From Streptomyces chromofuscus (GTDB lineage Bacteria; Actinomycetota; Actinomycetes; Streptomycetales; Streptomycetaceae), in assembly GCF_015160875.1 (NCBI RefSeq), contig NZ_CP063374.1:3100001-3164000 (forward strand): DNA of 64,000 nt. Reading direction: 5' to 3'. Position 1 is the stretch's first letter. Each line of letters begins with the position of its first letter. Made by a program: the position numbers and the translations under genes. This document shows, piece after piece, positions 17,336 through 26,158 of the stretch. Under the pieces are notes generated by a model. It did no database searches. It was not told the DNA's origin and saw only the letters and a program-made list of their open reading frames with translations.

Positions 17336-17500
17336 ATGCCCGTGCCGAGCCTGGTCGTGGTCTTCGCCCACCCCGACGACGGTCCCTGTCGGCGGGTGGA
17401 GTGCTCGCCCTGCCTACGGCTGCGGGTGCGAGCACGGAGGTTGTCACTGGGGCCCGCCCCGGGTCGCGCCGCCGGGTCCGCGCGGTTGGCGCGCGGTGTC
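17336..17500 (+). pseudogene. PIG-L deacetylase remnant
   Basis: The plus strand encodes VPSLVVVFAHPDD, the metal-binding start of PIG-L/LmbE N-acetyl-sugar deacetylases. Immediately after the second Asp, at about 17381, the frame breaks. Two frames over, the sequence reads SLSAGGVLALPTAAGASTEVVTGA, which is the expected continuation of an HPDDE(S)LSAGG motif. Only two bases (gg) stand where the Glu codon should be, so one base of the metal-ligand codon was lost. The catalytic C-terminal two-thirds is missing. It follows the DUF397 gene directly. Confidence 0.7.
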
Positions 17501-17569
17501 CGACCCGGCGTCAGCGCCGGGCAGCTACATGCGCGTGACCATCCGCACGCGTGAACGGTTACGCCGGTT

Positions 17570-18928
17570 ATGCATGCTTCCACTTCAGGGAGACCGGCTG
17601 CCGTAGGCGCCGTCATGTCACTCATCCTCCTCCTCGTCACCGTCCTGAACGGCCCCCCGGCCTCCGCCGGCAGCCACGTGCCGCCCGCGGCGGACCCCGC
17701 AGCGATCCGTGAATGGAACACGATCGCCACCGACACCATCAGCGCCAACCTCGGTGCCACCCGGCCCTCGGGCCAGGTGGTCATCTGGCACGGGTTCGTC
17801 TCGGCCGCCGTCTACAACGCCGTGGTGGGCATCCGGGGCGACTACGCCCCTTACAAGTGGCGGGTGCGCGGTCCCGCCGGCGCGTCGCCCGAGGCGGCCG
17901 CCGTGGCCGCGGCCCACCGCGTGCTGGTCACCTATTTCCCCGCCTCCCAGGCGTCGCTCGACGCCGCCTACGCCGAATCCCTCGCCAGGATCCCCGCGGG
18001 CAGCGCCAAGACTCAGGGCGTGGCCTTCGGGGAGCGGGCCGCCGCGCACCTCATCGACCTGCGCGAAGGCGACGGCCGGGGTGCGCCGGTGCAGTTCACC
18101 ACCCCGCCCGCGCCCGGCGTCTGGCGGCCCACCCCACCCGGCCACCTGCCCTTCATCGACCCCTGGCTCGGCCGGCTGCGCCCGATGCTGCTCACCGACC
18201 CGGCCCAGTTCCGTCCTGGACCCCCGCCCGCACTGTCGTCGGCCCGCTATGCCCGGGAGGTGAACGAGGTGCGGACCATGGGGGCGAGGACCGGGTCGTC
18301 CCGCACCGCGTTCCAGACCGAGACCGCCCTGTTCTTCGGGGGAAACCTGGCGGTGCAGGTCCAGGCGGCGCTCCGGGACCACACGGCTCGGCACCGCCTG
18401 GGGATCGCTGAGACGGCACGGCTGTTCGCCGCGGCGAACACCTCGGCCACCGACGCCGTCGTCGCCTCCTGGGACGCCAAACTCCACTACGGACGCTGGC
18501 GGCCGATCACCGCCATCCATCTGGCGCACACCGACGGCAACCCCGCGGCCGCGCCCGACCCGCAGTGGCAGCCGCTGCTCGTCACGCCGCCGCACCCCGA
18601 CTACCTCAGCGGCCATGCCGCGGTCGCCGGCGCCGTAACCCAGACCCTGAGCGGACTGCTCGGCACCCTGCGTCTCGACCTCACCTTCTTCTCCGAGGCC
18701 ACCGGCACCACACGGCACTACGACCACGCCCACCGGCTCAACGAGGACATGATCAACGCGCGCGTCTGGGCCGGGATCCACGTCCGCTCCGCGGATGTGG
18801 CCGGGTGCCGGGCCGGCAACCGCATCGGCGTCTGGGCGGTCACCCACTACTTCCAACCGCTGCGGTCCTCGCACGCCCAGGCCGCGCCGACGGCACGGCC
18901 CACGTGCCCGCAGACCGGCATGCGCTGA
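17570..18928 (+). CDS. Secreted vanadium haloperoxidase-like (PAP2) protein
   Basis: A 452-residue exported protein: the N-terminus has a short positive region, a hydrophobic core (VGAVMSLILLLVTVLNG) and an Ala-x-Ala-like cleavage zone. The C-terminal half contains the vanadate/phosphate-pocket motifs of the PAP2/vanadium haloperoxidase family: KLHYGRWRP (Lys and Arg ligands), HPDYLSGHA and ARVWAGIHVRSAD (His ligand). Family members oxidise halides with hydrogen peroxide or act as acid phosphatases; which applies here is not readable from sequence. It is monocistronic, between the PIG-L remnant and a flavodoxin-fold gene. Confidence 0.85.
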   Translation: MHASTSGRPAAVGAVMSLILLLVTVLNGPPASAGSHVPPAADPAAIREWNTIATDTISANLGATRPSGQVVIWHGFVSAAVYNAVVGIRGDYAPYKWRVRGPAGASPEAAAVAAAHRVLVTYFPASQASLDAAYAESLARIPAGSAKTQGVAFGERAAAHLIDLREGDGRGAPVQFTTPPAPGVWRPTPPGHLPFIDPWLGRLRPMLLTDPAQFRPGPPPALSSARYAREVNEVRTMGARTGSSRTAFQTETALFFGGNLAVQVQAALRDHTARHRLGIAETARLFAAANTSATDAVVASWDAKLHYGRWRPITAIHLAHTDGNPAAAPDPQWQPLLVTPPHPDYLSGHAAVAGAVTQTLSGLLGTLRLDLTFFSEATGTTRHYDHAHRLNEDMINARVWAGIHVRSADVAGCRAGNRIGVWAVTHYFQPLRSSHAQAAPTARPTCPQTGMR

Positions 18929-19061
18929 TGCCCTGACACCTTTCCGGCCAGGACCGTCGGCGGGTACCTGCCGAGGCGTGCACCCGCCGACGGTCCCGTT
19001 CCCGTGGGGGGCTCTGTCATGATTTCCCGGCTGTGCAGGACCACTTGGGGGGAGCCAAGTC

Positions 19062-19655
19062 GTGCGTGTCGGGGTGTATCTCGCGCATCCGCGGGTCGGG
19101 AGCTTCAATCACGCTCTCTTCGAGGCCGTGGTGCAGGAGTTGCGCGGGCGGGGATGTGACGTCGTCGCGCATGATCTCTGCGCCGAGGGGTTTCCGGCCG
19201 TGCTGGGCGCGGAGGAGACGGAGACCGTGCGGGCAGCCGCACGGGCGGGTGATCCTCGGGTCGCGGCACATCGGCGTGAGGTCGGCACGCTCGACGCCAT
19301 GGTGTTCGTGCATCCCAACTGGTGGGGCATGCCGCCCGCCGTGCTGGTCGGGTGGGTGCAGCGGGTGTTCGTGCCGGGAGTCGCCTACAAGTTGGGGAGT
19401 GCGGAGGGGGAGCCAGCGGGGTTGTTGCGGGCCGGGCGGGCGCTCGTGCTGAACACGTCCGACACGCCCGCCGAGCGGGAGGCGAGCGAGTTCGGGGATC
19501 CGTTGGAGCGGGTCTGGGCCGCCTGCGTCCTGCCGTACGTGGGCGTCGTCGATGTACGGCGGGTGGTGTTCCGTACCGTCAGCGACTCGGCGGACGACGT
19601 GCGCGCCGAGTGGCTTGCGCGGGCTCGGCGGGAGGCTGCCGCGCTGGTGGGGTGA
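19062..19655 (+). CDS. NAD(P)H-dependent oxidoreductase, flavodoxin-2 fold
   Basis: This 197-residue protein has the quinone reductase/KefF-type fold: RVGVYLAHPRVGSFNHALFE is the FMN phosphate loop and MVFVHPNWWGMPPAVLVGWV is the conserved flavin/active-site segment, followed by VPGVAYKLG. It begins at a GTG. It probably reduces quinones or other electrophiles with NAD(P)H. It is monocistronic and convergent with the DUF2267 gene. Confidence 0.87.
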   Translation: MRVGVYLAHPRVGSFNHALFEAVVQELRGRGCDVVAHDLCAEGFPAVLGAEETETVRAAARAGDPRVAAHRREVGTLDAMVFVHPNWWGMPPAVLVGWVQRVFVPGVAYKLGSAEGEPAGLLRAGRALVLNTSDTPAEREASEFGDPLERVWAACVLPYVGVVDVRRVVFRTVSDSADDVRAEWLARARREAAALVG

Positions 19656-19815
19656 GCCGGAGGTGGGCGGGGCCTCGCCGTCGGTGCGGCGGTGGCAGCC
19701 GTGTCGCCCGTGGCGTCGGTGCCTTGGCCGGCGGGCCGACGGCGGGGCCCCGACGGTGAAGGTCCCGACGGTGAGGGCCCCGACGGTGGGGCTCCCGTCC
19801 GCGTGTCGCTCCCCG

Positions 19816-20301
19816 TCACTCCCCGGCCGGGCCCGCACTCCCCGGCCGGGCCCCCGCGCCCAGCTCCGCCCGGCCGAACAGCAGCGCGTACCCCGGCGGG
19901 AGTTGGCGCAGGATGTCGTCCACCAGGGCGTCGCCGAGCAGGGGCGGCAGGGCGCACAGCACCGAGCTGACGTCCCAACGGGCCGTTGCCGGGGTGGCGC
20001 CCTCGATGCGGGCGGCCGTCCGGTCGACGAACTCCGGGGCCGTGAGGGGGCGGGTCACCGGTATATGGGCGGCGACGAGCCTCGCCGCTTCCTCCGGGAG
20101 GGCCTGGGCCAGGGCCACTCGTTCGTCCCCCGTGACGTGGCCGCCCAGGGCCGAGAGGACGATGCGGGTGATGCGTTCCGCCTCCGCCCTCGTCGGGTAC
20201 TGGCCCGTGTCCTGTACTGCCGTGATCAGATCCGCCCAGGTGGTGGCCGGGCGGGGGTGGGGCGCGGGCGTCGTCAGAGGTGACAGCGTCGGCGCGGTCA
20301 T
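19816..20301 (-). CDS. DUF2267 domain protein
   Basis: A 161-residue protein. After a Pro-rich N-terminus it carries the DUF2267 pattern ATTWADLITAVQDTGQYPTRAEAERITRIVLSALG..., with a second half-repeat ending LRQLPPGYALLFG. DUF2267 proteins are helical, of unknown function, and common near stress genes in actinobacteria. It lies downstream of, and co-directional with, the Hsp20 gene, about 200 bases away. Confidence 0.85.
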   Translation of the reverse strand: MTAPTLSPLTTPAPHPRPATTWADLITAVQDTGQYPTRAEAERITRIVLSALGGHVTGDERVALAQALPEEAARLVAAHIPVTRPLTAPEFVDRTAARIEGATPATARWDVSSVLCALPPLLGDALVDDILRQLPPGYALLFGRAELGAGARPGSAGPAGE

Positions 20302-20497
20302 CGTGGGGGTTCTCCTCCGGGTCCGTGGGCGAGTCGGTGGCGTCGCGGTGAGGACGTGGCGGGTCCTCGGGCGAGTTGGCGGCGTCTGGGTGAGGGCGTG
20401 GCGGGTCGGCGGGTCCTTGGGACATGGGGCGCGTCCCGCAGACGGGCCGCTGTGCCTGCGGGACGCTTCTGGGCGGCGCTGACCTCCGCCGCTGCTG

Positions 20498-20917
20498 TCA
20501 GCCGCTGATCTGCCTTCGGCTGTCGCCGCCGGTGATCTGGATGCGGCGCGGCTTGGCCGCCTCCGCCACGGGGATGCGCAGCGTCAGGACGCCGGCTTCG
20601 TACGAGGCGTCGATGCGGTCCGTGTCGAGCGTGTCGCCGAGGAACAGCTGACGGGTGAAGGTGCCCGTGGGGCGTTCGGCGACGATCATCTCCGCGGCCT
20701 CGGGAGCGGGGTTGCGGCGCTCGGCGCGGACGTTCAGGACGTTGCGTTCGACGTCCAGTTCGATCGTCTCGGGGTCGATGCCGGGCAGGTCGAAGTGGAC
20801 GACGAAGTCGTCCCCGGACCGGTAGGCGTCCATCGGCATCGCGGCCGGGCGGGTGGGGCCGAAGACCTGCTGCGCGAGACGGTCGAATTCGCGGAACGGG
20901 TCGGTACGCATGAGCAT
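20498..20917 (-). CDS. Hsp20/alpha-crystallin small heat shock protein
   Basis: A 139-residue ATP-independent holdase that binds unfolding proteins in the cytoplasm. The alpha-crystallin domain runs from about 40 to 130: [20 protein letters not shown], then the conserved [20 protein letters not shown] with its A-x-x-x-G-V-L-T-L signature. It resembles Streptomyces Hsp18 proteins. AAAGGAG stands nine bases before the ATG at 20917; a GTG at 20920 is equally possible. It has its own strong promoter and a perfect palindrome upstream. Confidence 0.95.
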   Translation of the reverse strand: MLMRTDPFREFDRLAQQVFGPTRPAAMPMDAYRSGDDFVVHFDLPGIDPETIELDVERNVLNVRAERRNPAPEAAEMIVAERPTGTFTRQLFLGDTLDTDRIDASYEAGVLTLRIPVAEAAKPRRIQITGGDSRRQISG

Positions 20918-20969
20918 CACGGGTCACTCCTTTCTCGGAGGGGCTGGTGTGCGATGCCCTACGGCTTCT

Positions 20970-20998
20970 TATATAACTCGCGGGAGGAAACCTGACAA
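20970..20998 (-). promoter_or_regulatory. hsp20 promoter, TTGTCA-17-TATATA
   Basis: On the minus strand TTGTCA (20993-20998) and TATATA (20970-20975) are separated by exactly 17 bases, a near-consensus vegetative sigma-70-type promoter and unusually AT-rich for this genome. It points at the hsp20 gene, giving a leader of roughly 45 bases. Confidence 0.8.
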
Positions 20999-21003
20999 GC
21001 TCA

Positions 21004-21018
21004 GACTCAAGTTGAGTC
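21004..21018. promoter_or_regulatory. Perfect palindrome upstream of hsp20 -35 box
   Basis: GACTCAA-G-TTGAGTC is a perfect inverted repeat with 7-base arms, six bases beyond the -35 element. It contains ACTCAAG and TTGAGT, half-sites like those of the HspR-bound HAIR element, but fused head-to-head rather than spaced by seven bases. It is probably a heat-shock repressor operator; whether for HspR, a RheA-type repressor or another factor is open. Confidence 0.55.
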
Positions 21019-21138
21019 AGCCGCCGGGGGGACGGGGGAGGACGTCCGCGACGCGCGGTGAGACGATCGGACTACTGAGGACCGAGGGCCGAGGACCAGC
21101 GGTCCCCGCTGTCGGGCTGTCGGGTGAGGAGACAAGAG

Positions 21139-21441
21139 ATGGCCAGGGTTCCCAGCGCGCTCGTCGCCGCGAGCGGGCTCGTCGGTGGGTACGGTGTCGC
21201 ACGCTGGACGAAGAAGCGTCAGCTGGGCGGGGTCGTCCTCGCCGCCGCGGGTGCCGCGGCGGCGCAGCAGTGGCGGGAGCGGGCCGGCGGGACGGCCGCG
21301 GGGGCGCTGACCGCCGCGTACGTCGCCGCCTTCGCCGGGTCGCACCCGCTGGCCAAGAAGGTGGGCGCCTGGCCCGCCGTGTTCGGGGTGGCCGGCGCCG
21401 TCGCGCTGGCGTCCTGGGCGGTCGCCGACCGACGGGCGTGA
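21139..21441 (+). CDS. Small hypothetical membrane-associated protein
   Basis: A 100-residue, Ala/Gly-rich protein with two or three weak hydrophobic stretches (SALVASGLVGGYGVA-like start, GGVVLAAAGAAAAQ, VFGVAGAVALASWAVA). GAGGAG stands seven bases before the ATG at 21139. I do not recognise a family. Its stop codon lies inside a 26-base tandem duplication. Confidence 0.6.
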   Translation: MARVPSALVAASGLVGGYGVARWTKKRQLGGVVLAAAGAAAAQQWRERAGGTAAGALTAAYVAAFAGSHPLAKKVGAWPAVFGVAGAVALASWAVADRRA

Positions 21442-21468
21442 CGGCGGTCGCCGACCGACGGGCGTGAC
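21417..21468 (+). repeat. 26-bp tandem duplication at a stop codon
   Basis: The 26 bases at 21417-21442, covering the last codons and TGA of the small upstream gene, are repeated exactly at 21443-21468. The second copy is non-coding. It is likely a recent slippage duplication. Confidence 0.85.
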
Positions 21469-21533
21469 GGCGCGAACCTGCTCCTACGGCGCCGACCTGA
21501 ACGCCCCCCGGTACCGTTCCTAACGGCGTCGTC

Positions 21534-21794
21534 GTGCCCGTGTTCGGGTTCGCCACGGCAAGCGCCATGGGCGTGCTCGGCGACGCGTAGCTGATCGTGT
21601 CCATCGGGCTGACCGCCCTGGCCGCGGTCGTGCTCGTCGCCCTGGTGCTGCCCCGGCAGGACGCGCTCGTGGAGGGCGGCGGGACGCGGGAGACGACCGT
21701 GCGGCTCGCCATGTTCACCGGCGTCTTCAACCTGCTGTGGGCGGTGGTGACGGTGCTGATGATCGTCCGGCCCGGGTCGACGACCGGGGCCTGA
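21534..21794 (+). pseudogene. Small membrane protein gene with internal TAG
   Basis: A reading frame from the GTG at 21534 encodes VPVFGFATASAMGVLGDA, then a TAG at 21588-21590. The same frame continues LIVSIGLTALAAVVLVALVLP, RQDALVEGGG and LAMFTGVFNLLWAVVTVLMIV to a TGA at 21792-21794. Two membrane segments follow the stop and one precedes it, so a CAG (Gln) to TAG change would explain the break. A GTG at 21597 could still start a 65-residue two-segment protein. No family recognised. Confidence 0.45.
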
Positions 21795-21823
21795 GCGACC
21801 CCGGTCGCGGGTGCGCGGGCACG

Positions 21824-22186
21824 TCAACCTCCGGTGTGGGTGAGCACGTTCACCACCCGACCGTTGGGGTCCCGTACGAAGAAGCGCCGTACGCCCCACT
21901 CCTCGTCGCGAAGTTCCCGTACGACCTCCGCGCCCGCCGCCACCATCCGTGCGTACACCGCGTCGACGTCCTCGACCTCGACGCTCAGGTCGGGGACGAC
22001 GGGTGCGGTGCGGTCCTCGGTGACGAAGATGAGCTGGGCGGTGGGGTTGGCGGGGGACGCCAGGGTCATCACCCAGCCCAGGTTCATGACCTCCTCCAGG
22101 CCGAGCAGGCCGTAGAAGTCGCGGTTGCCGTCCATCTCCTCCTCGGACGGGACCTTGCAGTCGGGGACGATCCTGCGCACGGTCAT
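21824..22186 (-). CDS. VOC family protein
   Basis: A 120-residue glyoxalase-fold protein: VRRIVPDCKVPSEEEMDGNR with FYGLLGLEEVMNLGWV in the first module and RRFFVRDPNGRVVNVLTHTGG closing the second (FxxDPxGxxxxV). It probably binds a small molecule or metal. It lies 37 bases after the alpha/beta hydrolase gene on the same strand, so the two may be co-transcribed. Confidence 0.88.
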   Translation of the reverse strand: MTVRRIVPDCKVPSEEEMDGNRDFYGLLGLEEVMNLGWVMTLASPANPTAQLIFVTEDRTAPVVPDLSVEVEDVDAVYARMVAAGAEVVRELRDEEWGVRRFFVRDPNGRVVNVLTHTGG

Positions 22187-22223
22187 CGGTACGGCTCCTC
22201 ACCCGTCGGGCCACCACTGGCTG

Positions 22224-23102
22224 TCAATGGTGCACGCGTCCCAGGAAGTCGCGGGTGAGCGCGACGATCTCGTCGAGGTTGGTCTCCAGGGCCCAGTGGC
22301 CGCCGTCGAGGAGGTGCAGCTCGGCGTCCGGCAGGTCGCGCAGGTAGGCGCGGGCGGCGGCCTCGGGCATGTAGCCGTCGTGCGGTCCCCAGGCGATGAG
22401 GGTCGGCGGCCGGTGCTCGCGCAGGTAGGCCTGCTGACCGGGGAAGTCGGCCAGGGTGGTGGCCTGGTCCTCGAAGAGGGCGACGACGTTCGCGCGCCGC
22501 TCCGGCGTCCGCATCAGCTGCCAGTGCAGCTTCCACAGGTCGGGGCTGACGCGCTCGGCGAGGCGGGCGGGGAGTTCCCCGACGAACTCGTCGCGGAAGC
22601 CCTCCTCGCTGACGTTCGCGGCGAGCCGCTCCCGGCCCTGCGGGGTAGGGCGGGCCCAGAACTCCCTCAGGGTGGCGTACTTGGGGCCGAAGGCGTCCTC
22701 GTAGATGTCGCCGTTCTGGATGATCAGCGCGGCGACCCGCTCCGGCGCGCGCAGGGCGAGCCGGAGGCCGAACTGGGAGCCGTAGTCGTGCAGGTAGAGC
22801 GCGTAACGCGGGAGGTCCAGGGCCTGCGTGAAGCGCTGGAGGAAGTCCGCGTAGCCGTCGAAGGTGTACGAGAACCGGGTCCCGTCCGGCGTCCCGCTGT
22901 ACCCGAAGCCGGGCAGGTCGGGTGCGACGAGCCGCAGGCGGTCGCCCAGCGCCGGCATGAGGTGCCGGAACTGGAACGACGAGCACGGGTAGCCGTGCGG
23001 CAGCAGCACCACCGGCGCGTCGCGCGGCCCGGCCTCGCGGTAGAACACCTCGATGCCGTCGATCTCGGTGGTCCGGTGAGCGACAGGGACGAGTGCCGGC
23101 AT
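22224..23102 (-). CDS. Alpha/beta hydrolase of epoxide hydrolase/dehalogenase type
   Basis: 292 residues. VVLLPHGYPCSSFQFRHLMP carries the oxyanion-hole HG, and LHDYGSQFGLRLA places Asp, not Ser, at the nucleophile elbow. This points to an epoxide hydrolase or haloalkane dehalogenase-like mechanism via an alkyl-enzyme ester. The catalytic His is in LLDGGHWALE near the C-terminus and the acid may be in PHDGYMPE. The ATG at 23102 has GGAGG upstream. It is followed by a VOC gene on the same strand. Confidence 0.88.
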   Translation of the reverse strand: MPALVPVAHRTTEIDGIEVFYREAGPRDAPVVLLPHGYPCSSFQFRHLMPALGDRLRLVAPDLPGFGYSGTPDGTRFSYTFDGYADFLQRFTQALDLPRYALYLHDYGSQFGLRLALRAPERVAALIIQNGDIYEDAFGPKYATLREFWARPTPQGRERLAANVSEEGFRDEFVGELPARLAERVSPDLWKLHWQLMRTPERRANVVALFEDQATTLADFPGQQAYLREHRPPTLIAWGPHDGYMPEAAARAYLRDLPDAELHLLDGGHWALETNLDEIVALTRDFLGRVHH

Positions 23103-23194
23103 GTCCGGGCACCTCCTTCGATGCGGGCCCCCGGTGGGGGGCTCCGTCGGTCCGGCCCCCCTGAAGCCCTCCCCCGAGCCCCTCCAGCCACCCC

Positions 23195-24694
23195 CTAGGC
23201 CGTCGCCCTCGACGTCTGCGCCCCCGTCGTCACCGACAGCGGCGTCGCGATGTCCTCCAGCGAGCGTCGCTCCGCCTTCACCGCGAGGAACGCCGCCACC
23301 AGCCCGGCCACGCACATCAGCGCCGCGCCGATCTGGAAGGCGATCACCGTGTCGGACACCACGCCGGACTCGGTCAGGTCGGCGAAGATCAGCGGGCCGC
23401 TGATGCCGCCCGCCGCGGTGCCGAGGGCGTAGAAGAAGGCGATGGCCATGGCCCGGGTCTCCATCGGGAAGATCTCGGAGACGGTGAGGTAGGCGCTGGA
23501 CGCGCCCGCCGACGCGAAGAACAGCACCGCGCACCAGCACGCCGTCAGCGTCGTCGCCGTCAGGGAGCCCCGGTCGAACAGCCAGGCCGTGCCGAACAGC
23601 AGCAGGCCGGACAGCAGGTAGGTCGAGGAGATCATCACCCGCCGGCCCACCGTGTCGAAGAGCGGGCCGAGCAGCAGCGGGCCGAGGAAGTTGCCGGCCG
23701 CGATGACGGCGAAGTAGTAGCCCGTGTTGCCCGTCGGCACGTCGAAGAAGGTGCTGAGGATGGTGCCGAAGCCGAAGGTGATGGCGTTGTACAGGAACGC
23801 CTGCCCGATGAAGAGGGCGAGGCCGAGCACCGCGCGGCGCGGGTAGCGGGCGAAGACGGTCCTGGCGATCAGACCGAAGCCGATGCTCTTGCGCTGCTGG
23901 ATGGTGATCTCACCGGCCGGCGGCGGGAGCGGCTCGCCCTTCTCCTGCTCGATCTCGCGTTCCACCGACGTGACGAGGGCCTCCGCCTTGTCCCCCTTGC
24001 CGTGGATGAACTGCCAGCGTGGCGACTCCGGGACATGGCGTCGTACGAGCAGGATGACCAGGCCCAGGACGACGCCCAGCGCGAAGCTCAGCCGCCAGCC
24101 GAGGTCCTTCGGGAAGATCGCCGTGTCCAGCATGACGATCGACAGCAGGGCGCCGCCGATCGCGCCGAGCCAGTAGCTGCCGTTGATGATCAGGTCGACC
24201 CGGCCCCGGTACAGGGACGGGATCAGCTCGTCGATCGCGGAGTTGATCGCCGCGTACTCGCCGCCGATGCCGAAGCCGGTGAGGAAGCGGAAGAGGAAGA
24301 ACCACCAGGCTTCGAACGACAGGGCCGTCATGGCCGTCGCCGCCAGGTAGACCGCCAGGGTCACCATGAACAGCTTCTTGCGGCCGTAGCGGTCGGTCAG
24401 CCGGCCGAAGAAGAGGGCGCCGGCACAGGCGCCCGCCACGTACAGTGCCGCCGCGATGCCGGTGACCTGGGCGGCGGTGATGTCCAGCCCGCTGCCGTCC
24501 TCCGCCAGCCGGCCGGCCACGTTGCCGACGATGGTGACTTCGAGGCCGTCCAGAATCCAGACGGTGCCGAGGCCGATCACGATCATCCAGTGCCACCGGG
24601 ACCACGGCAGCCGGTCCAGGCGGGCCGGTACGGACGTGGTGACGGTTCCGGTGGAGGCGGGCACAGAGGCCGGCGACGACGAAGCTGCTGTCAT
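23195..24694 (-). CDS. MFS transporter, sugar/organic-acid porter type
   Basis: A 499-residue, 12-helix major facilitator. The family loop motif after helix 2 is GRLTDRYGRKKLFM, and the same motif recurs after helix 8 as GPLFDTVGRRVMI; FRFLTGFGIGGEYAAINSAI and RHVPESPRW are typical of the sugar/aromatic-acid porter group. The central cytoplasmic loop is long and charged (REIEQEKGEPLPPP). The substrate cannot be named. It is apparently monocistronic. Confidence 0.9.
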   Translation of the reverse strand: MTAASSSPASVPASTGTVTTSVPARLDRLPWSRWHWMIVIGLGTVWILDGLEVTIVGNVAGRLAEDGSGLDITAAQVTGIAAALYVAGACAGALFFGRLTDRYGRKKLFMVTLAVYLAATAMTALSFEAWWFFLFRFLTGFGIGGEYAAINSAIDELIPSLYRGRVDLIINGSYWLGAIGGALLSIVMLDTAIFPKDLGWRLSFALGVVLGLVILLVRRHVPESPRWQFIHGKGDKAEALVTSVEREIEQEKGEPLPPPAGEITIQQRKSIGFGLIARTVFARYPRRAVLGLALFIGQAFLYNAITFGFGTILSTFFDVPTGNTGYYFAVIAAGNFLGPLLLGPLFDTVGRRVMISSTYLLSGLLLFGTAWLFDRGSLTATTLTACWCAVLFFASAGASSAYLTVSEIFPMETRAMAIAFFYALGTAAGGISGPLIFADLTESGVVSDTVIAFQIGAALMCVAGLVAAFLAVKAERRSLEDIATPLSVTTGAQTSRATA

Positions 24695-24766
24695 GGCTCC
24701 CTCTCCGTTGAACGACCCCCTCTCGTGTGCCCGGAAAGCGGGAGGTCACGCCGGAGAGGCCCGGGG

Positions 24767-26158
24767 CTACGCCCCCACCATGCGCGTGACCGTGTAGATC
24801 AGCAGCCCGGCCAGGGAGCCCACCACGGTGCCGTTGATCCGGATGAACTGCAGGTCACGGCCGATGTGCGCCTCGATCTTCTTCGTGGTGTGCTCGGCGT
24901 CCCAGCCCGCCACGGTGTCAGTGATCAGCAGGGTGATCTCGCTGCGGTACGTCGTCACGACGTGCACCGCCGCGCCCTCCACCCAGCTGTCCACCTTGCC
25001 CTGGATCTTGGGTTCGGTGGCCATCCGGGCGCCCAGGGACAGCAGCGAGGCCCGCACGCGCAGCCGCAGCTCGCTGCGCTCGTCCTCGGCAGCGGAGACG
25101 ATCATGGATCGCACGGCCGTCCAGGCGGAGGCGATCAGGTCCTGGACCTCGCCCCGGCCGAGCACCTCGCCCTTGAGCCGCTCGACCTTGGCGCGGGTGT
25201 CGGTGTCGGACTGGAGATCGGAGGCGAAGTCGGAGAGGAAGCGGTCCAGGGCACCGCGGGCCGGGTGGGAGGGCATGTCCCGCATCTCGGCGCAGAAGCG
25301 CAGCAGCTCCTTGTAGACCCGCTCGCCGACCTTGCGGTCGACGAACCGCGGCGTCCAGCCGGGCGCGCCGCCCTGCACGGCGTCCATCACGGAGTCGCTG
25401 TGCAGCACCAGCCAGTCGTGGGCGCGGGAGACGACCAGGTCGACGACGCGTTTGTGGCCGCCGTCGGCGACGACCTTCTCCAGCATCTTGCCCATCCCGG
25501 GCGCGATCTCCTGGACGCCCGCCCGCCGGGTGATCGCCTCGCCGACCACCGCCTGCACGTCGGAGTCGCGCAGCACGGTCAGCGCGCCTCTCAGGGCGGT
25601 CGCCAGCTCGGCGGTCACCCGGTCGGCGTTCTGCGGTTCGGCGAGCCAGGCGCCGAGGCGGCTGCCGATGCCGACGGCGCGCAGCCGCTGGCGTACGACG
25701 TCCTCGGAGAGGAAGTTCTCGCCGACGAACTCGCCCAGTGAGACGCCCAGCTGGTCCTTCTTCGTCGGAATGATCGCGGTGTGCGGGATGGGGATGCCGA
25801 GCGGGTGGCGGAACAGGGCGGTGACGGCGAACCAGTCGGCCAGCGCGCCGACCATGCCGGCCTCGGCGGCGGCGGCGACGTAGCCCGCCCAGGGGCCGGC
25901 GCCCGCGTTCGAGGCCCACTTGGCCAGGACGTACACCACGGCCACGAACAGCAGCAGGCCGGTCGCGGTGAGTTTCATCCGGCGCACCCCGCGCCGCTTC
26001 TCCTCGTCGGCGGGGCTGAACGTCGTCATCGCCCGGACGGCGGACGCGGGTACGCCTCGCGTGCCGCCGGCGCGGTTACCGGCGGCGTCCGGCCGGGCAT
26101 GCTGCTCTACGGCAGCTGCTCCTGTTTCACCTGATTGATCCGGTTTTGTGCGTTCCAT
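24767..26158 (-). CDS. DUF445 family membrane protein
   Basis: A 463-residue protein with one N-terminal membrane segment (MKLTATGLLLFVAVVYVLAKW), the DUF445 signature AAAEAGMVGALADWFAVTALFRHPLGIPIPHTAIIPTKKDQLG, a long helical middle, and a C-terminal hydrophobic anchor (VVGSLAGLLIYTVTRMVGA). These proteins (YjiN relatives) are of unknown function. The start at 26158 has GGTGGAG before it; a later ATG at about 26028 would give a shorter, still complete DUF445 protein. Confidence 0.88.
   Translation of the reverse strand: MERTKPDQSGETGAAAVEQHARPDAAGNRAGGTRGVPASAVRAMTTFSPADEEKRRGVRRMKLTATGLLLFVAVVYVLAKWASNAGAGPWAGYVAAAAEAGMVGALADWFAVTALFRHPLGIPIPHTAIIPTKKDQLGVSLGEFVGENFLSEDVVRQRLRAVGIGSRLGAWLAEPQNADRVTAELATALRGALTVLRDSDVQAVVGEAITRRAGVQEIAPGMGKMLEKVVADGGHKRVVDLVVSRAHDWLVLHSDSVMDAVQGGAPGWTPRFVDRKVGERVYKELLRFCAEMRDMPSHPARGALDRFLSDFASDLQSDTDTRAKVERLKGEVLGRGEVQDLIASAWTAVRSMIVSAAEDERSELRLRVRASLLSLGARMATEPKIQGKVDSWVEGAAVHVVTTYRSEITLLITDTVAGWDAEHTTKKIEAHIGRDLQFIRINGTVVGSLAGLLIYTVTRMVGA

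Noticed and set aside
21004..21018. A canonical HAIR element for HspR
   Set aside because: HAIR needs CTTGAGT and ACTCAAG spaced by seven bases; here the half-sites are fused in the opposite order, so I list it only as a palindrome.
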